Shown: positions 24,874 to 33,845, numbered from the stretch's first letter. The stretch: DNA of 64,000 nucleotides from Nocardiopsis dassonvillei_B (GCF_964273065.1 NZ_OZ186815.1:3472001-3536000), one strand, 5' to 3'. Numbers and translations are program-made. Notes: generated from the letters alone by a model not told the origin.

Positions 24874-25704
24874 TCAGGAGGCCGCCGCCCCCTCGTCCTC
24901 GCGCCCGTACCAGGGCCACCACTCGACCGTCCGCCCGTGCGGGAACATCCGGTCCAGCCGGATGGTCAGCCGCAGCGCGAACCCGCCGGCGATCATCCCC
25001 GCCACCAGGTCCGAGAACCAGTGGAAGTGCAGGTAGACCGAGACCGCCGACTGCAGCAGCGCGATCCCGACGATGCAGTACCCCAGCCGCCGGATGATGT
25101 GCGGCCGGGCCGCACCGAACCGGATGATCAGGTACAGCACCAGCCCGTAGATGAGGATCGCGTTGGACCCGTGCCCGGAGGGGAACGCCACGTTCCCCGC
25201 CCCCGCGAAGAAGTCGGGGTCGTAGTGCTTGGCGTGCCCGCGGTTGATGCCCAGCTTCATGATCGAGACCAGCGACATGATGCCGACCACGCCCACGGCG
25301 CTCAGGACGATCGGCCGCCAGCTCCGGTGCCAGTAGGCCAGCTGGAGCGCCACCGCCCCCAGCACCGGCAGGGCCACGTAACGGGAGGCCACGTTGTCGG
25401 GCCAGTGGATGAGGAACTCGCGCAGCACGTCCCAGTAGGGACGGTGGAACTCGTTGAGGAAGTTGTCCACCGGGTGCAGCGGCCCCGCGGCGAGCATCGT
25501 CACCACGATGAGCGCGACCGCGAGGATGATGGCGATGCGGTCCGAGGCCAGACCCCATGCGATCTCGCTCACGCTCGGCCACTTGACCGCGCGGACGACC
25601 GGGAGCCCCGGGGTGAGCGGGGCGTCGCGCACGACGGGGATGGAGCCGCTGTAGGGCCCCGCCACCGGGGTGGTCCTCTTTTCCCTGTCGTGCGTCGTGG
25701 TCAC
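24874..25704 (-). CDS. PAP2-family membrane phosphatase
   Basis: The 276-residue protein has about six membrane helices and the three PAP2 phosphatase motifs: KLGINRGHAKHYDPD (a motif-1 variant), PSGHGSNAI (motif 2) and the motif-3 region HFHWFSDLVAGMIAGG with His and Asp in place. Members remove phosphate from lipid pyrophosphates or phosphatidate at the outer membrane face. The GTG at 25704 is preferred because GAGGGCGAG precedes it; an ATG at 25746 is in frame but poorly supported. It is monocistronic. Confidence 0.85.
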   Translation of the reverse strand: MTTTHDREKRTTPVAGPYSGSIPVVRDAPLTPGLPVVRAVKWPSVSEIAWGLASDRIAIILAVALIVVTMLAAGPLHPVDNFLNEFHRPYWDVLREFLIHWPDNVASRYVALPVLGAVALQLAYWHRSWRPIVLSAVGVVGIMSLVSIMKLGINRGHAKHYDPDFFAGAGNVAFPSGHGSNAILIYGLVLYLIIRFGAARPHIIRRLGYCIVGIALLQSAVSVYLHFHWFSDLVAGMIAGGFALRLTIRLDRMFPHGRTVEWWPWYGREDEGAAAS

Positions 25705-26359
25705 GTGTCTCGCCCTCGGATGCCGGGTCCTTGAAGAGTGCGTCATGTGCTCAGTGCTGTCTCACATGTTGTGGGCTCGCCTGTGGCACTGGCCGGGGGA
25801 AGGGCTAGCCGCGGATTGCCGGAAACGGGATTCCCCGGGTACTCGGGGTCGATGCTGCGGTGGGGACTTCCCCACCTCTCGTTCGACGGCCGGACCTTCG
25901 GGCCGGTTCACGGGGTTCCGTGAACACCGCCCCTGGGCAGGTCCGGTTTCCGAGGACCGCAGAGATAACGTCTGCGATACGTCGTCTGCTCCTGCGGTGC
26001 CCCCGCACCGCTTCAGGTCCCGAGCGCGGTTCACGGCGCTCCTGGTCGGTTTTACCGTCGCGTTCCTCACGTCCGCGCGGCTTGGTGTGAACATTGCCGA
26101 CAGACGAGCCTACCTGGACACTTCCCCCCGTTGGTGGCTCCGCCGGTCAAGTGTGACCCTTCTACCTCGGACTTTGCCCCATGCCCGGATACTGGTCGCG
26201 GGCGGTTCACCGCCATGCGACACGTTCGTGAGCGTTCCGTTAGCTCTTCGAGTCCACCCGGCGAGGCGGCTCCCGCGCGTGTGGCAATCTTCAAGGAGTT
26301 TCCAGACGACGAGTGGAGCGGACGCGGTGCGCGCGGTCCGCGAACGGGAAGGGCCCTGG
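25705..26359. other. Divergent intergenic region, 655 bases
   Basis: It separates PAP2 (minus) from a GntR gene (plus). Open frames run through it on the plus strand, but they show mixed codon use and no homology that I recognise. The stretch is less GC-rich than its surroundings and should contain both promoters. I see no RNA gene or operator I would defend. Confidence 0.35.
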
Positions 26360-27037
26360 ATGGTCGACCTGCCGAGGTTGCCGGATGACCCCTCGAAGCT
26401 GGCGCGCGAGCCGCTGCGGGAGCAGATCCGGCAGGTCCTGGTCGAGGGCCTGCTCTCCGGCCGCTGGCAGCCGGGCGAGCGCATCGTCGAACGCCGGATC
26501 GCCACGGAGCTGCGGGTCAGCCAGGCCCCGGTGCGCGAGGCACTGCGCGAGCTGGAGACGCTGCGGCTGATCGAGACGGTGCCGAACAAGGGCGCCCGGG
26601 TGCGCGACTTCGGCGTCCGGGACATGGCCGAGATCTATCCGGTGCGCGCGGGGCTGGAACTGGTGGCCGCCGAACTGGCGGCGCCGCGCCTGCGGGCCGA
26701 CCCCTCCGCGCTGGAGCGGGAGGTGGACCTGCTCAAGCGGGCGACCGCCGAGGGCGACGTGTCCGAGCAGATCAGGCACAGTGTGGAGTTCCACCGGGAG
26801 GTCGTGCGGGCGGCCGACAACAGCGTGCTGCTGCACACCTGGGAGTCGCTGGGCGTCGAGGTGTGGACGGCCCTGTCGGTGCGCTGGCTGAACATGGAGC
26901 TGCACGCCAAGGCCGCCGACCACGACCAGATCACCAGGGCGTTCCGCGAGGGGGACGCCCAGGTGGGGCGGATGCTGAGCGACCACGTGCTGAACTACGT
27001 CGAGGCCGCCCTGAAGTCGGACGGGAGTTCGCGCTGA
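26360..27037 (+). CDS. GntR-family (FCD) transcriptional regulator
   Basis: The 225-residue protein has a GntR winged helix (LREQIRQVLVEGLLSGRWQP, GERIVERRIATELRVSQAPV, REALRELETLRLIETVPNKG) and a helical FCD ligand domain (IYPVRAGLELVAAELAAPRL, HREVVRAADNSVLLHTWESL) containing the metal-binding His residues. FCD regulators sense carboxylic acids and often control nearby catabolic genes. The gene ends 500 bases before the pyruvate-dehydrogenase-type operon, and a palindrome at 27,134-27,150 lies between them. ATG 26360 has GGAAGGG upstream. Confidence 0.9.
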   Translation: MVDLPRLPDDPSKLAREPLREQIRQVLVEGLLSGRWQPGERIVERRIATELRVSQAPVREALRELETLRLIETVPNKGARVRDFGVRDMAEIYPVRAGLELVAAELAAPRLRADPSALEREVDLLKRATAEGDVSEQIRHSVEFHREVVRAADNSVLLHTWESLGVEVWTALSVRWLNMELHAKAADHDQITRAFREGDAQVGRMLSDHVLNYVEAALKSDGSSR

Positions 27038-27533
27038 CCCCGGGGTTCCGTCCCGACCCGCCCGACACGGGCGTTTCCCACCGATGAACCGCCCTCTCGG
27101 GTCGGGCTTCTGGTATCTGCCGTAAAGTCTTATTGATCGATCATCGATCAGACCGTAGAGTGTGGCGCGACGCACGTCACAGTGAACATCGGCCCTTACG
27201 GGCATCCGGAATCGTTCATCCGGCCGGTGAACGAACCCGGGACACCCGTCGCGGCAACCCTTCTCCGCCCCATGCATAGCGCGGTGGAGACCGGGAAGCA
27301 TGCGATGAGGGGTCCGGTGACAACCGCATACGAGACCCCGCGAGCCTTCCGCGTCCGGGGGAGGACGAGCCACGCTCCCCAGGACGCACCCCGACAGCCA
27401 CAGGAGCGCCGCCGCCGTTGAGCCCGGCGGCGGCGCATGCCGGAACCGCGCCCGACAGCGCGGCCCGGCGGGCCCCTCGCACCGCGGCCCACAGGCCGGG
27501 GTGCCGGGCCTCTCGTACGTAGAAAGGCACACC
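27038..27533. other. Leader region of the dehydrogenase operon, 496 bases
   Basis: Besides the palindrome at 27,134-27,150, the region has no gene. A/T-richer segments around 27,110-27,300 should contain the operon promoter. An unusually long 5' leader (about 300 bases or more) is possible if transcription starts near the palindrome. Confidence 0.4.
27134..27150. promoter_or_regulatory. 17-base palindrome, probable GntR operator
   Basis: TGATCGAT-C-ATCGATCA is a perfect inverted repeat in an otherwise A/T-richer patch, between the FCD-type GntR gene and the dehydrogenase operon. The size and symmetry suit a GntR dimer. Confidence 0.65.
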
Positions 27534-28643
27534 ATGGCTGACACCACGGCCAAGCCGAAGGGCGCCGCCGCCAGGTCCTCCGGGACCCGCCGCCGCACCC
27601 GCAAGAACACCTCCCCCGGCCTCGGCGACGAGAAGCCCGAGTCCCTCCTCGACTACTACCGCCGGATGCTCTTCATCCGCCGCTTCGAGGAGCGCACCGC
27701 CCAGGCGTACACGCAGGCCCGCATCGGCGGCTACTGCCACCTGAACCTGGGCGAGGAGGCCACGGTCGTCGGCCTGATGGACGCTCTGCGCCCGGACGAC
27801 TACCTCTTCACGAACTACCGCGACCACGGGTACGCGATCGAGAAGGGCATGGACCCCAAGAGGGTCATGGCCGAGCTCTACGGGCGCTCCGACGGCGTCT
27901 CCAAGGGCTGGGGCGGGTCCATGCACATGTACGACACCGCCACCCGGATGCTCGGCGGCTACGGCATCGTCGGCGGGCAGCTGCCGCTGGCCACGGGTGC
28001 CGCCCTGGCCATCTCCTACCGGGGCGGCGACGAGGTCGTCGTGTGCCAGATGGGCGACGGCACCACCAACATCGGCGCCTGGCACGAGTCCCTCAACATC
28101 GCCAAGCTGTGGAACCTGCCCGTCGTGTTCGTGGTGATCAACAACTTCACCGGCATGGGCACCACGGTCGAGATGTCCTCCGCCGAGCCGGAGCTCTACA
28201 AGCGCGGCTCCGCCTTCCGCATCGAGGGCGCGCGCGTGGACGGCCGCGACGTGCTCGCGGTCCGCGACACCGCCGCCGAGCTGGTCGAGCGGGCCCGCAA
28301 GGAGCAGACCCCGTTCCTGCTGGAGGCGTGGAGCTACCGGCAGAAGGGCCACTCCGTGGTCGACCCCGCCAAGTACCGCACCGAGGAGCAGTGGGAGGAG
28401 GCCCGGGCCGACGAGAACGACCCGATCGCCCTCTTCGAGGCGCGGCTGACCGAGGCCGGGGTCCTCACCGACGAGCTGCGCGAGGAGATCGCGGCCTCCG
28501 TCAAGGCCGAGGTCGCCGAGGCCGCGGACTTCGCCGAGAACAGCCCGCACCCGGACGTGTCGACGCTCTTCGACTACACGTACGCCACCCCGGTCCCCAA
28601 CGAGTCGCGGCGCATGCCGGCCGACCCGGTGTTCGCAGAGTAG
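27534..28643 (+). CDS. pdhA: 2-oxoacid (pyruvate-type) dehydrogenase E1 alpha subunit
   Basis: The 369-residue subunit binds thiamine diphosphate through GDGTTNIGAWHESLNIAKLW and NN and carries the E1alpha blocks FIRRFEERTAQAYTQ, GYCHLNLGEEATVVG, FTNYRDHGYAI and MHMYDTATRMLGGYGIVGGQ. With E1beta it decarboxylates pyruvate or a related 2-oxoacid and transfers the acyl group to the E2 lipoyl arm. The start is ATG 27534, preceded by GAAAGG. It opens a three-gene operon (spacing 16 and 15 bases). The substrate could be pyruvate, acetoin or a branched-chain acid; sequence resemblance to the acetyl-transferring type makes pyruvate my first choice. Confidence 0.9.
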   Translation: MADTTAKPKGAAARSSGTRRRTRKNTSPGLGDEKPESLLDYYRRMLFIRRFEERTAQAYTQARIGGYCHLNLGEEATVVGLMDALRPDDYLFTNYRDHGYAIEKGMDPKRVMAELYGRSDGVSKGWGGSMHMYDTATRMLGGYGIVGGQLPLATGAALAISYRGGDEVVVCQMGDGTTNIGAWHESLNIAKLWNLPVVFVVINNFTGMGTTVEMSSAEPELYKRGSAFRIEGARVDGRDVLAVRDTAAELVERARKEQTPFLLEAWSYRQKGHSVVDPAKYRTEEQWEEARADENDPIALFEARLTEAGVLTDELREEIAASVKAEVAEAADFAENSPHPDVSTLFDYTYATPVPNESRRMPADPVFAE

Positions 28644-28659
28644 AGAAGGACGACGACAC

Positions 28660-29673
28660 ATGTCTGTGATCACCTACCGCCAGGCGCTGCGCGACACGCT
28701 GCGCGCCGAGATGGTCCGTGACGAGAACGTCCTCGTCATGGGCGAGGAGATCGGCGTCTTCGAGGGTTCCTACAAGATCACCGAGGGCCTGCTCAAGGAG
28801 TTCGGGCCCCGCCGGGTCAAGGACACCCCCATCGCCGAGGAGGGGTTCGTCGGCGCCGCCATCGGTGCGGCCATGCTGGGCCTGCGCCCGGTGGTCGAGC
28901 TGATGACCATCAACTTCTCGCTCATCGCGATCGACCAGATCATCAACCACGCCGCCAAGATCTACGGCATGTTCGGCGGCCAGACCAGCGTGCCCATGGT
29001 CATCCGCACGCCCGGCGGCGGCGGCCAGCAGCTCGGCGCGACCCACTCGCAGAACATCGAGCTGTTCTACTCCTTCATCCCGGGTCTGAAGGTGCTCGCC
29101 CCGAGCACCCCCGCCGAGGCCTCGTCGATGCTGCGCGCGGCCATCCGCGACGACGACCCGGTGCTGTTCCTGGAGAACCTGGGCCTGTACAACACCAAGG
29201 GCGAGGTCCCCGAGGACTACGCCCAGCCGGAGAACGACGACGTGGCGACCATCGGACGCGCCGCCGTCACCCGCGAGGGCACCGACATCACCCTCATCGG
29301 CTACTCCCGGATGGCCGTGGTCGCCACCCAGGTCGCCGAGAAGCTCGCCGAGGAGGACATCAGCGTCGAGGTCGTCGACCTGCGCAGCCTCCGCCCCCTC
29401 GACCGCCAGACCTTCGTGGACTCGGTCAAGAAGACCGGCGCCGCCGTCGTATGCGAGGACGACTGGCTCACCTACGGGATCGGCGCGGAGATCGCCGCGT
29501 CCATCCAGGAGGGCGCCTTCGACTACCTGGACGCCCCCGTTCGGCGGGTGGCCATGGCGGAGGTGCCGATGCCCTACGCCAAGCCGCTCGAGACCGCGGC
29601 CCTGCCGTCCATCGAGTCGATCAGCACCGCCATCAAGGAGACCCTGAGCGCCGTCGGCAAGCGGGTCGGGTAG
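28660..29673 (+). CDS. pdhB: 2-oxoacid (pyruvate-type) dehydrogenase E1 beta subunit
   Basis: The 337-residue beta subunit contains VLVMGEEIGVFEGSYKITEG, VKDTPIAEEGFVGAAIGAAM and the C-terminal transketolase fold domain (DITLIGYSRMAVVATQVAEK, VVDLRSLRPLDRQTF). Together with the alpha subunit it forms the alpha2beta2 E1 component. Most actinomycetes use a single-chain AceE for housekeeping pyruvate oxidation, so this split E1 is probably a second, inducible complex. Spacing to both neighbours shows one operon. Confidence 0.92.
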   Translation: MSVITYRQALRDTLRAEMVRDENVLVMGEEIGVFEGSYKITEGLLKEFGPRRVKDTPIAEEGFVGAAIGAAMLGLRPVVELMTINFSLIAIDQIINHAAKIYGMFGGQTSVPMVIRTPGGGGQQLGATHSQNIELFYSFIPGLKVLAPSTPAEASSMLRAAIRDDDPVLFLENLGLYNTKGEVPEDYAQPENDDVATIGRAAVTREGTDITLIGYSRMAVVATQVAEKLAEEDISVEVVDLRSLRPLDRQTFVDSVKKTGAAVVCEDDWLTYGIGAEIAASIQEGAFDYLDAPVRRVAMAEVPMPYAKPLETAALPSIESISTAIKETLSAVGKRVG

Positions 29674-29688
29674 AGGGAGTTCCAGTTC

Positions 29689-31002
29689 ATGAGCGAGATC
29701 TACATGCCGCGCCTCTCCGACACCATGGAGGAAGGCGTCATCAGCACCTGGGTCAAGAAGGTGGGCGACAAGGTCGCCTCCGGTGACGTGCTGGTCGAGA
29801 TCGAGACCGACAAGGCCGTCATGGAGTACGAGGCCTACGAGGACGGCTTCCTCGTGAAGCAGTCGGTGTCCGAGGGCGAGACGGTACCGATCGGCGCCGT
29901 CATCGGCGTGATCGCCGACTCCCCCGACGCGGTGCCCGACGACTCCGGCGCACCCGCGTCCGAGGAGGAGGCGGCCGAGGAGCCCGCCGGGGAGAAGGCC
30001 GGGGAGGCCGAGGAGGAGACCGGGGAGAAGGCGCAGGAGCCCGCTCCCGCAGCCGCTCCCGAGGCGTCGGCCCCCGCCGAGGGGGGCGAGCGTCCCCGTA
30101 CCTCCCCGCTGGCCCGCAGGCTGGCCAAGGAGTACGGCCTGGACATCACCAGGATCAAGGGCTCCGGCCCGCGCGGCCGGATCGTGCGCGCCGACATCGA
30201 GGCCGCCGCCAAGGCGGGCGAGGGTGCCGCCGAGCAGGCCCCGGCCCAGGCTCCCGCGGCGCAGGCCGCCCCCGCCGCACCGGCGGCCCAGGCCCCGGCC
30301 TTCGACGACGGGCGCGACTCCGAAGAGGTGCAGATCGGCAACGTGCGCAAGGTGATCGCGCGCCGCCTGACCGAGAGCAAGCAGCAGGTCCCGCACTTCT
30401 ACCTGCGCCGGACCGTCGACGCCGAGGCGCTGAAGGCCTTCCGCGGCCAGATCAACCAGCAGCTGGCGAGCACCGGTGCCAAGATCAGCTTCAACGACCT
30501 CATCGTCAAGGCCAGCGCCACGGCGCTGAAGCTGCACCCGGCGGTCAACTCCTCGTGGGTGGACGGCAGGCTGCTGCGGCACCGGCGGATCAACGTCGGC
30601 GTGGCCGTCGCCGTCGACTCCGGGCTGGTGGTGCCGGTCCTGCACGACACCGACAAGGCCACCCTGTCGGAGATCTCCGGCCGCACCCGCGAGCTGGCGG
30701 GCAAGGCCCGGGACGGCAAGCTCAAGCCGCAGGAGATGAGCGGCGGCACGTTCAGCGTGTCCAACCTGGGCATGTTCGGCGTGGACAGCTTCTCCGCCGT
30801 GATCAACCCGCCGGAGGCGGCGATCCTGGCGGTCGGCGCGATGCGCCAGGAGGCGGTGGTGGTGGACGGCGAGATCGCCGTGCGCAACCGGATCTCCCTG
30901 GAGCTGTCGGTGGACCACCGCGCGGTGGACGGCGCCGTCGGCGCGGCGTTCCTCAAGGACCTCGCGGAGATCCTCGAGGAGCCGATGCGGATCATCCTGT
31001 AG
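29689..31002 (+). CDS. pdhC: Dihydrolipoamide acyltransferase (E2) of the same complex
   Basis: The 437-residue E2 has one lipoyl domain with the attachment Lys42 (VEIETDKAVMEYEAYEDG) and an Ala/Glu/Pro-rich linker. An E1/E3-binding domain (TSPLARRLAKEYGLDITRIK, GSGPRGRIVRADIEAA) and the catalytic acyltransferase domain ending DHRAVDGAVGAAFL with the active-site His follow. It takes the acyl group from E1 and passes it to CoA. No E3 (dihydrolipoamide dehydrogenase) gene follows; the cell must use one encoded elsewhere. A terminator lies 14 bases downstream. Confidence 0.92.
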   Translation: MSEIYMPRLSDTMEEGVISTWVKKVGDKVASGDVLVEIETDKAVMEYEAYEDGFLVKQSVSEGETVPIGAVIGVIADSPDAVPDDSGAPASEEEAAEEPAGEKAGEAEEETGEKAQEPAPAAAPEASAPAEGGERPRTSPLARRLAKEYGLDITRIKGSGPRGRIVRADIEAAAKAGEGAAEQAPAQAPAAQAAPAAPAAQAPAFDDGRDSEEVQIGNVRKVIARRLTESKQQVPHFYLRRTVDAEALKAFRGQINQQLASTGAKISFNDLIVKASATALKLHPAVNSSWVDGRLLRHRRINVGVAVAVDSGLVVPVLHDTDKATLSEISGRTRELAGKARDGKLKPQEMSGGTFSVSNLGMFGVDSFSAVINPPEAAILAVGAMRQEAVVVDGEIAVRNRISLELSVDHRAVDGAVGAAFLKDLAEILEEPMRIIL

Positions 31003-31016
31003 TACCGCGAACGCGC

Positions 31017-31047
31017 ACGCCCCGGCCGGGTCCTCCGGCCGGGGCGT
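31017..31047 (+). terminator. Terminator of the dehydrogenase operon
   Basis: Perfect 13-base arms ACGCCCCGGCCGG and CCGGCCGGGGCGT around a 5-base loop, immediately after the E2 stop codon. Confidence 0.78.
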
Positions 31048-31110
31048 TCCGTTGTCCACAGCCTGTGGACGGCGCGGTGCGGCCGGCCGGGAGGGGGTAG
31101 GGTCCGCGGC

Positions 31111-31491
31111 ATGGCCCTCATCCTGCACATGACCGAGCTGGAACGCTGGGAGTCCGGCGGCGACGTCGAGGCCGACTCCCTGGCGAGCCGGGGGTTCGTG
31201 CACGCCTCACCCGACGAGAAGACCCTGCTGGCGGTCGCGAACACGCTGTACGCCGATGCGGCCGGGCCCCTGGTCGCCCTGGTCGTGGACACCGGCGTCC
31301 TGGACTCCCTGGGGGTGCGGACCCGGTGGGAGGCCGCGGACCCCGCACCGCCACCCGGCACCGGGGACGACGTCCTGTTCCCCCATGTGTACGGGGCCGT
31401 TCCGCGCGAGGCGGTGGTGGCGGTCCGCCACCTGCGCCGCGCCCCGGACGGACGGTTCACCGCGCTCGGGGATCCGTCGGCGACCGTGTAG
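31111..31491 (+). CDS. DUF952 protein, 126 aa
   Basis: The sequence (LILHMTELERWESGGDVEAD, SRGFVHASPDEKTLLAVANT, GDDVLFPHVYGAVPREAVVA) matches the small DUF952 family, whose fold resembles ADP-ribosyltransferases. Enzymatic function is not established. A TAGGGT hexamer lies at 31,099-31,104, about 7 bases before the ATG, and there is no ribosome site, so the transcript is probably leaderless. It appears to be a single-gene unit. Confidence 0.8.
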   Translation: MALILHMTELERWESGGDVEADSLASRGFVHASPDEKTLLAVANTLYADAAGPLVALVVDTGVLDSLGVRTRWEAADPAPPPGTGDDVLFPHVYGAVPREAVVAVRHLRRAPDGRFTALGDPSATV

Positions 31492-31636
31492 GGTCCGGTT
31501 CCCCGGCGGCCGCCGCCCGGGCTCCGGTGCACCGCCCCACCGCTCCCGGCACCGGTCCGGGCCCGGACCCGGTGCCGCCGCGGCGCGCACTAACGTGGGT
31601 CCGGCGACGGACGGCGCGGAACACGCGGGAGGTGCG

Positions 31637-32236
31637 GTGGCACGCTCGACGGAACGGGCACCGGAGGCGGCTGGAACGGTGCCGCCGACCGTGACCTGGG
31701 GGCTGTTCGCAGCCTGGGCCCTCCACGACCTGGAGGAGCTGGCGACCATCCCCGGCTGGTCGCGCCGGGCCCGCCCGCGCCTGCGGCGCGCGCTGCCCGG
31801 CGTCCCTGAGAAGGTGTGGGACCGGCTGGACGTCTCCCCCGCGCACAACGCCACCGCCATCGGCCTGATGGGCCTGGTGGTGGCCGCCGCGGCGGCCGAC
31901 GGGGCGCGTACCGGCGGGCGGAGCGGTTTCTACCGGACGGTGCTCGCGGGCTTCGGGCTGCACGCCGTGATGCACGTGGCGCAGTCCGCGGCCACGCGCG
32001 GGTACACGCCCGGCGTGGTGACGGCTCCGCTGGTGGTGGCCCCGTTCGCGCTGTGGGCGCGGTCCAGGCTGCGCGCCGCCGGGGTGCCCGCCGCGCGCGG
32101 CGGCGGGATCGCCGCGGTCGCGGCGTTCCCGGTGGCCCTGGGAGCGGTCCACGGACTGGCCGCGCTGCTCACGCGCGACCGCCGGAGGCAGACGAGGCGG
32201 TGGGCCCGGCACCGGCCGGTCAGAAGCGACCGGTGA
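31637..32236 (+). CDS. HXXEE-domain membrane protein, 199 aa
   Basis: The family motif is plainly visible: His30-Asp-Leu-Glu33-Glu34 in AAWALHDLEELATIPGW. The protein has four or five membrane helices (AIGLMGLVVAAAAADGA, VTAPLVVAPFALWARSRL, GGIAAVAAFPVALGAVHGLA). HXXEE proteins are membrane-embedded, possibly metal-dependent, and lack a proven function. GTG 31637 is chosen for the GGAGG 5 bases upstream. Its 3' end overlaps the convergent PLDc_N gene by 17 bases. Confidence 0.72.
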   Translation: MARSTERAPEAAGTVPPTVTWGLFAAWALHDLEELATIPGWSRRARPRLRRALPGVPEKVWDRLDVSPAHNATAIGLMGLVVAAAAADGARTGGRSGFYRTVLAGFGLHAVMHVAQSAATRGYTPGVVTAPLVVAPFALWARSRLRAAGVPAARGGGIAAVAAFPVALGAVHGLAALLTRDRRRQTRRWARHRPVRSDR

Positions 32237-32843
32237 AGTGCTGCCGGGAATCCCCCGCGTAGTACTGCTGCGAGTCCATCAGGTGCTGCTGCGGGCCCGT
32301 CGTGTAGCGCTGCTGGGGTCCCGTCGTGTACTGCTGCTGGGGTCCCGTCGTGTGCTGCTGCGGCTCCGCCTGGTACTGGTTCGGCTCCGCCTGGTACTGG
32401 TTCGGCTCCGCCTGGTACTGGTTCGGCTCCGCCTGGTACTGCTGCGCCCCGCCGGGTTCGTGCTCCGTGCTGGGACGGGGGATCGGCCCGCTGTCGCGGA
32501 CGTCGCTGTGCTGGCCGACGCTGGCCGGGCTGGTGTGCCGGACCTTGCCCTTGTCGATACCGAGGATCCGGTTCAGGTAGCCCTTCCTGCCGACCACGAA
32601 CCAGGCGATCGCCCCGAAGACGGGGAACCAGAGGATGAAGAGCACCCACAGGAGCTTGCCGCCCGCGGTGGTGTTGCCGTCGAAGACCGCCGAGATGACG
32701 GCGGCGACCAGCAGCACGAGGAACAGGAGTCCGATGACGCCGACCACGATGCCCGTGATGCCGGTCATCCAGCCGACGGCCGTCCCGACCGGGTCCGTCG
32801 TCACGTCCGCGAGGACGATCCGTTCCGTGAGGTGATCGATCAT
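32220..32843 (-). CDS. PLDc_N membrane protein with glutamine-rich repeat tail
   Basis: A 207-residue protein. Two membrane helices (about residues 28-60) and the following segment KLLWVLFILWFPVFGAIAWF then VVGRKGYL match the PLDc_N domain, an N-terminal module of phospholipase D and bacteriocin-like membrane proteins that also occurs alone. The tail (from about residue 125) is unusual: four units of QYQAEPN and then three units of QQxYTTGP, encoded by tandem DNA repeats. The tail is probably unstructured. ATG 32843 (GGGGGAG just upstream) is favoured over an ATG 15 bases earlier. Confidence 0.75.
   Translation of the reverse strand: MIDHLTERIVLADVTTDPVGTAVGWMTGITGIVVGVIGLLFLVLLVAAVISAVFDGNTTAGGKLLWVLFILWFPVFGAIAWFVVGRKGYLNRILGIDKGKVRHTSPASVGQHSDVRDSGPIPRPSTEHEPGGAQQYQAEPNQYQAEPNQYQAEPNQYQAEPQQHTTGPQQQYTTGPQQRYTTGPQQHLMDSQQYYAGDSRQHFTGRF
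32286..32357. repeat. Tandem repeat, 24 bp x 3
   Basis: Three imperfect copies of a 24-base unit beginning CTGCTGGGGTCCCGTCGTGT, inside the PLDc_N gene. It is in phase with codons and encodes the QQxYTTGP repeats. Confidence 0.85.
32362..32445. repeat. Tandem repeat, 21 bp x 4
   Basis: Four copies of a 21-base unit starting GGCTCCGCCTGGTACTGG at 32,362, 32,383, 32,404 and 32,425. They are nearly identical and in frame, encoding QYQAEPN. Such near-perfect copies suggest recent slippage and strain-to-strain length variation. Confidence 0.88.
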
Positions 32844-33096
32844 GACTCCCCCAATCATGTAGTGAGCATGTCAATACGAAGAGTAATCATCATCGAGGCA
32901 TACTCACCCTCATTTCACGGTTTTCGGGCGTTTCCTCGGCCCGTGATCGCCGGGCTACTCATCGGTACCGCCCCCCACCAGCGCTTTCCGCTGCTTTACT
33001 GAGAGGCATGGGCTCTCCTCCCCTCGAAGCGGTCCCACCCCGTCATCCTCTCCTGGCGGTCGAAGCCGGTCCGCGGGGCTCCGGGGTCGCGCGGCC

Positions 33097-33831
33097 GTGA
33101 CCAGGAAACCCCGCTACGTCTGGCTCGCCGACCAACTCCGCGCACCCATCCTGCGCGGCGACATGCCCCCCGGGACCCGGCTCCCCTCCCGCACCCGGCT
33201 GGCCCGCAACTACCGGGTGAGCGAGCAGATCTCCCGGACCGCGCTGCGGCTGCTGGTCACCGAGGGCCTGGTGGAGGCCCGCCCCGGCTCCGGCTACTAC
33301 GTGCGCGAGACCCCCGACGTGTTCCGGATCTGCCGCACCGACTCCACCTCCGGCTCGGGGCTGGGCCGCCTGTCCCGGGAGCCCCTGGGCACCGAACAGG
33401 AGCCCGGGGAGACACCGGTCGTCGAGCGGCTGAGACTGCGCGAGGGCGAACCGGTGTACCGCACCACGTCGCGCGGGCTGTCGGCGGGCCGGCCCATCAC
33501 CCTGCACCGTTCCTGGGAGCCCGCCGCCCTCACCGTCGGAACGCTGCGAACCCCGTTCGACGCCCCGTCCGACGCGGGCCTGCTCGAACGCCTGGGAGCC
33601 GCCGGACACCCCGTCGACCGGGTCGTGGAGGAGGTCGGGGTGCGGGTGCTGCGCGAATCCGAGGCCGCGCTGCTCGACTCCACCGCCGGCATCCCCGTCC
33701 TGGTCGTGGAGCGCACCCACTACAGCGGCAACCGCCCGGTGGAGACCTCCGACCTCATCGGCACCGCCGACCAGTGTCGACTCCTCTACAAGTTGGCACT
33801 GGCCCGGCCGCGGCCGCGCGGGCGCAGCTGA
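33097..33831 (+). CDS. GntR/UTRA-family transcriptional regulator
   Basis: The 244-residue protein has a classical GntR winged helix (YVWLADQLRAPILRGDMPPG, TRLPSRTRLARNYRVSEQIS, LRLLVTEGLVEARPGSGYYV) and a UTRA ligand domain (EPVYRTTSRGLSAGRPITLH, VRVLRESEAALLDSTAGIPV). It starts with GTG 33097. There is no obvious target next to it; it is convergent with asd and separated by a strong terminator. Confidence 0.88.
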   Translation: MTRKPRYVWLADQLRAPILRGDMPPGTRLPSRTRLARNYRVSEQISRTALRLLVTEGLVEARPGSGYYVRETPDVFRICRTDSTSGSGLGRLSREPLGTEQEPGETPVVERLRLREGEPVYRTTSRGLSAGRPITLHRSWEPAALTVGTLRTPFDAPSDAGLLERLGAAGHPVDRVVEEVGVRVLRESEAALLDSTAGIPVLVVERTHYSGNRPVETSDLIGTADQCRLLYKLALARPRPRGRS

Positions 33832-33845
33832 CCCGCGCACGCGAA

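Noticed and set aside
24768..25097. Open frame starting TTG near 24,760 behind a GGAGG in the copB/PAP2 gap
   Set aside because: The translation is Arg/Pro-rich, runs antisense into the PAP2 gene and shows no homology; the GGAGG alone is not enough.
28501..31203. A 900-codon minus-strand frame across the dehydrogenase operon
   Set aside because: It is antisense to three well-conserved enzymes and has His/Gly/Leu-rich low-complexity composition.
32286..32445. Short tandem repeats as a CRISPR array
   Set aside because: The repeats are directly adjacent with no spacers and encode part of a protein.
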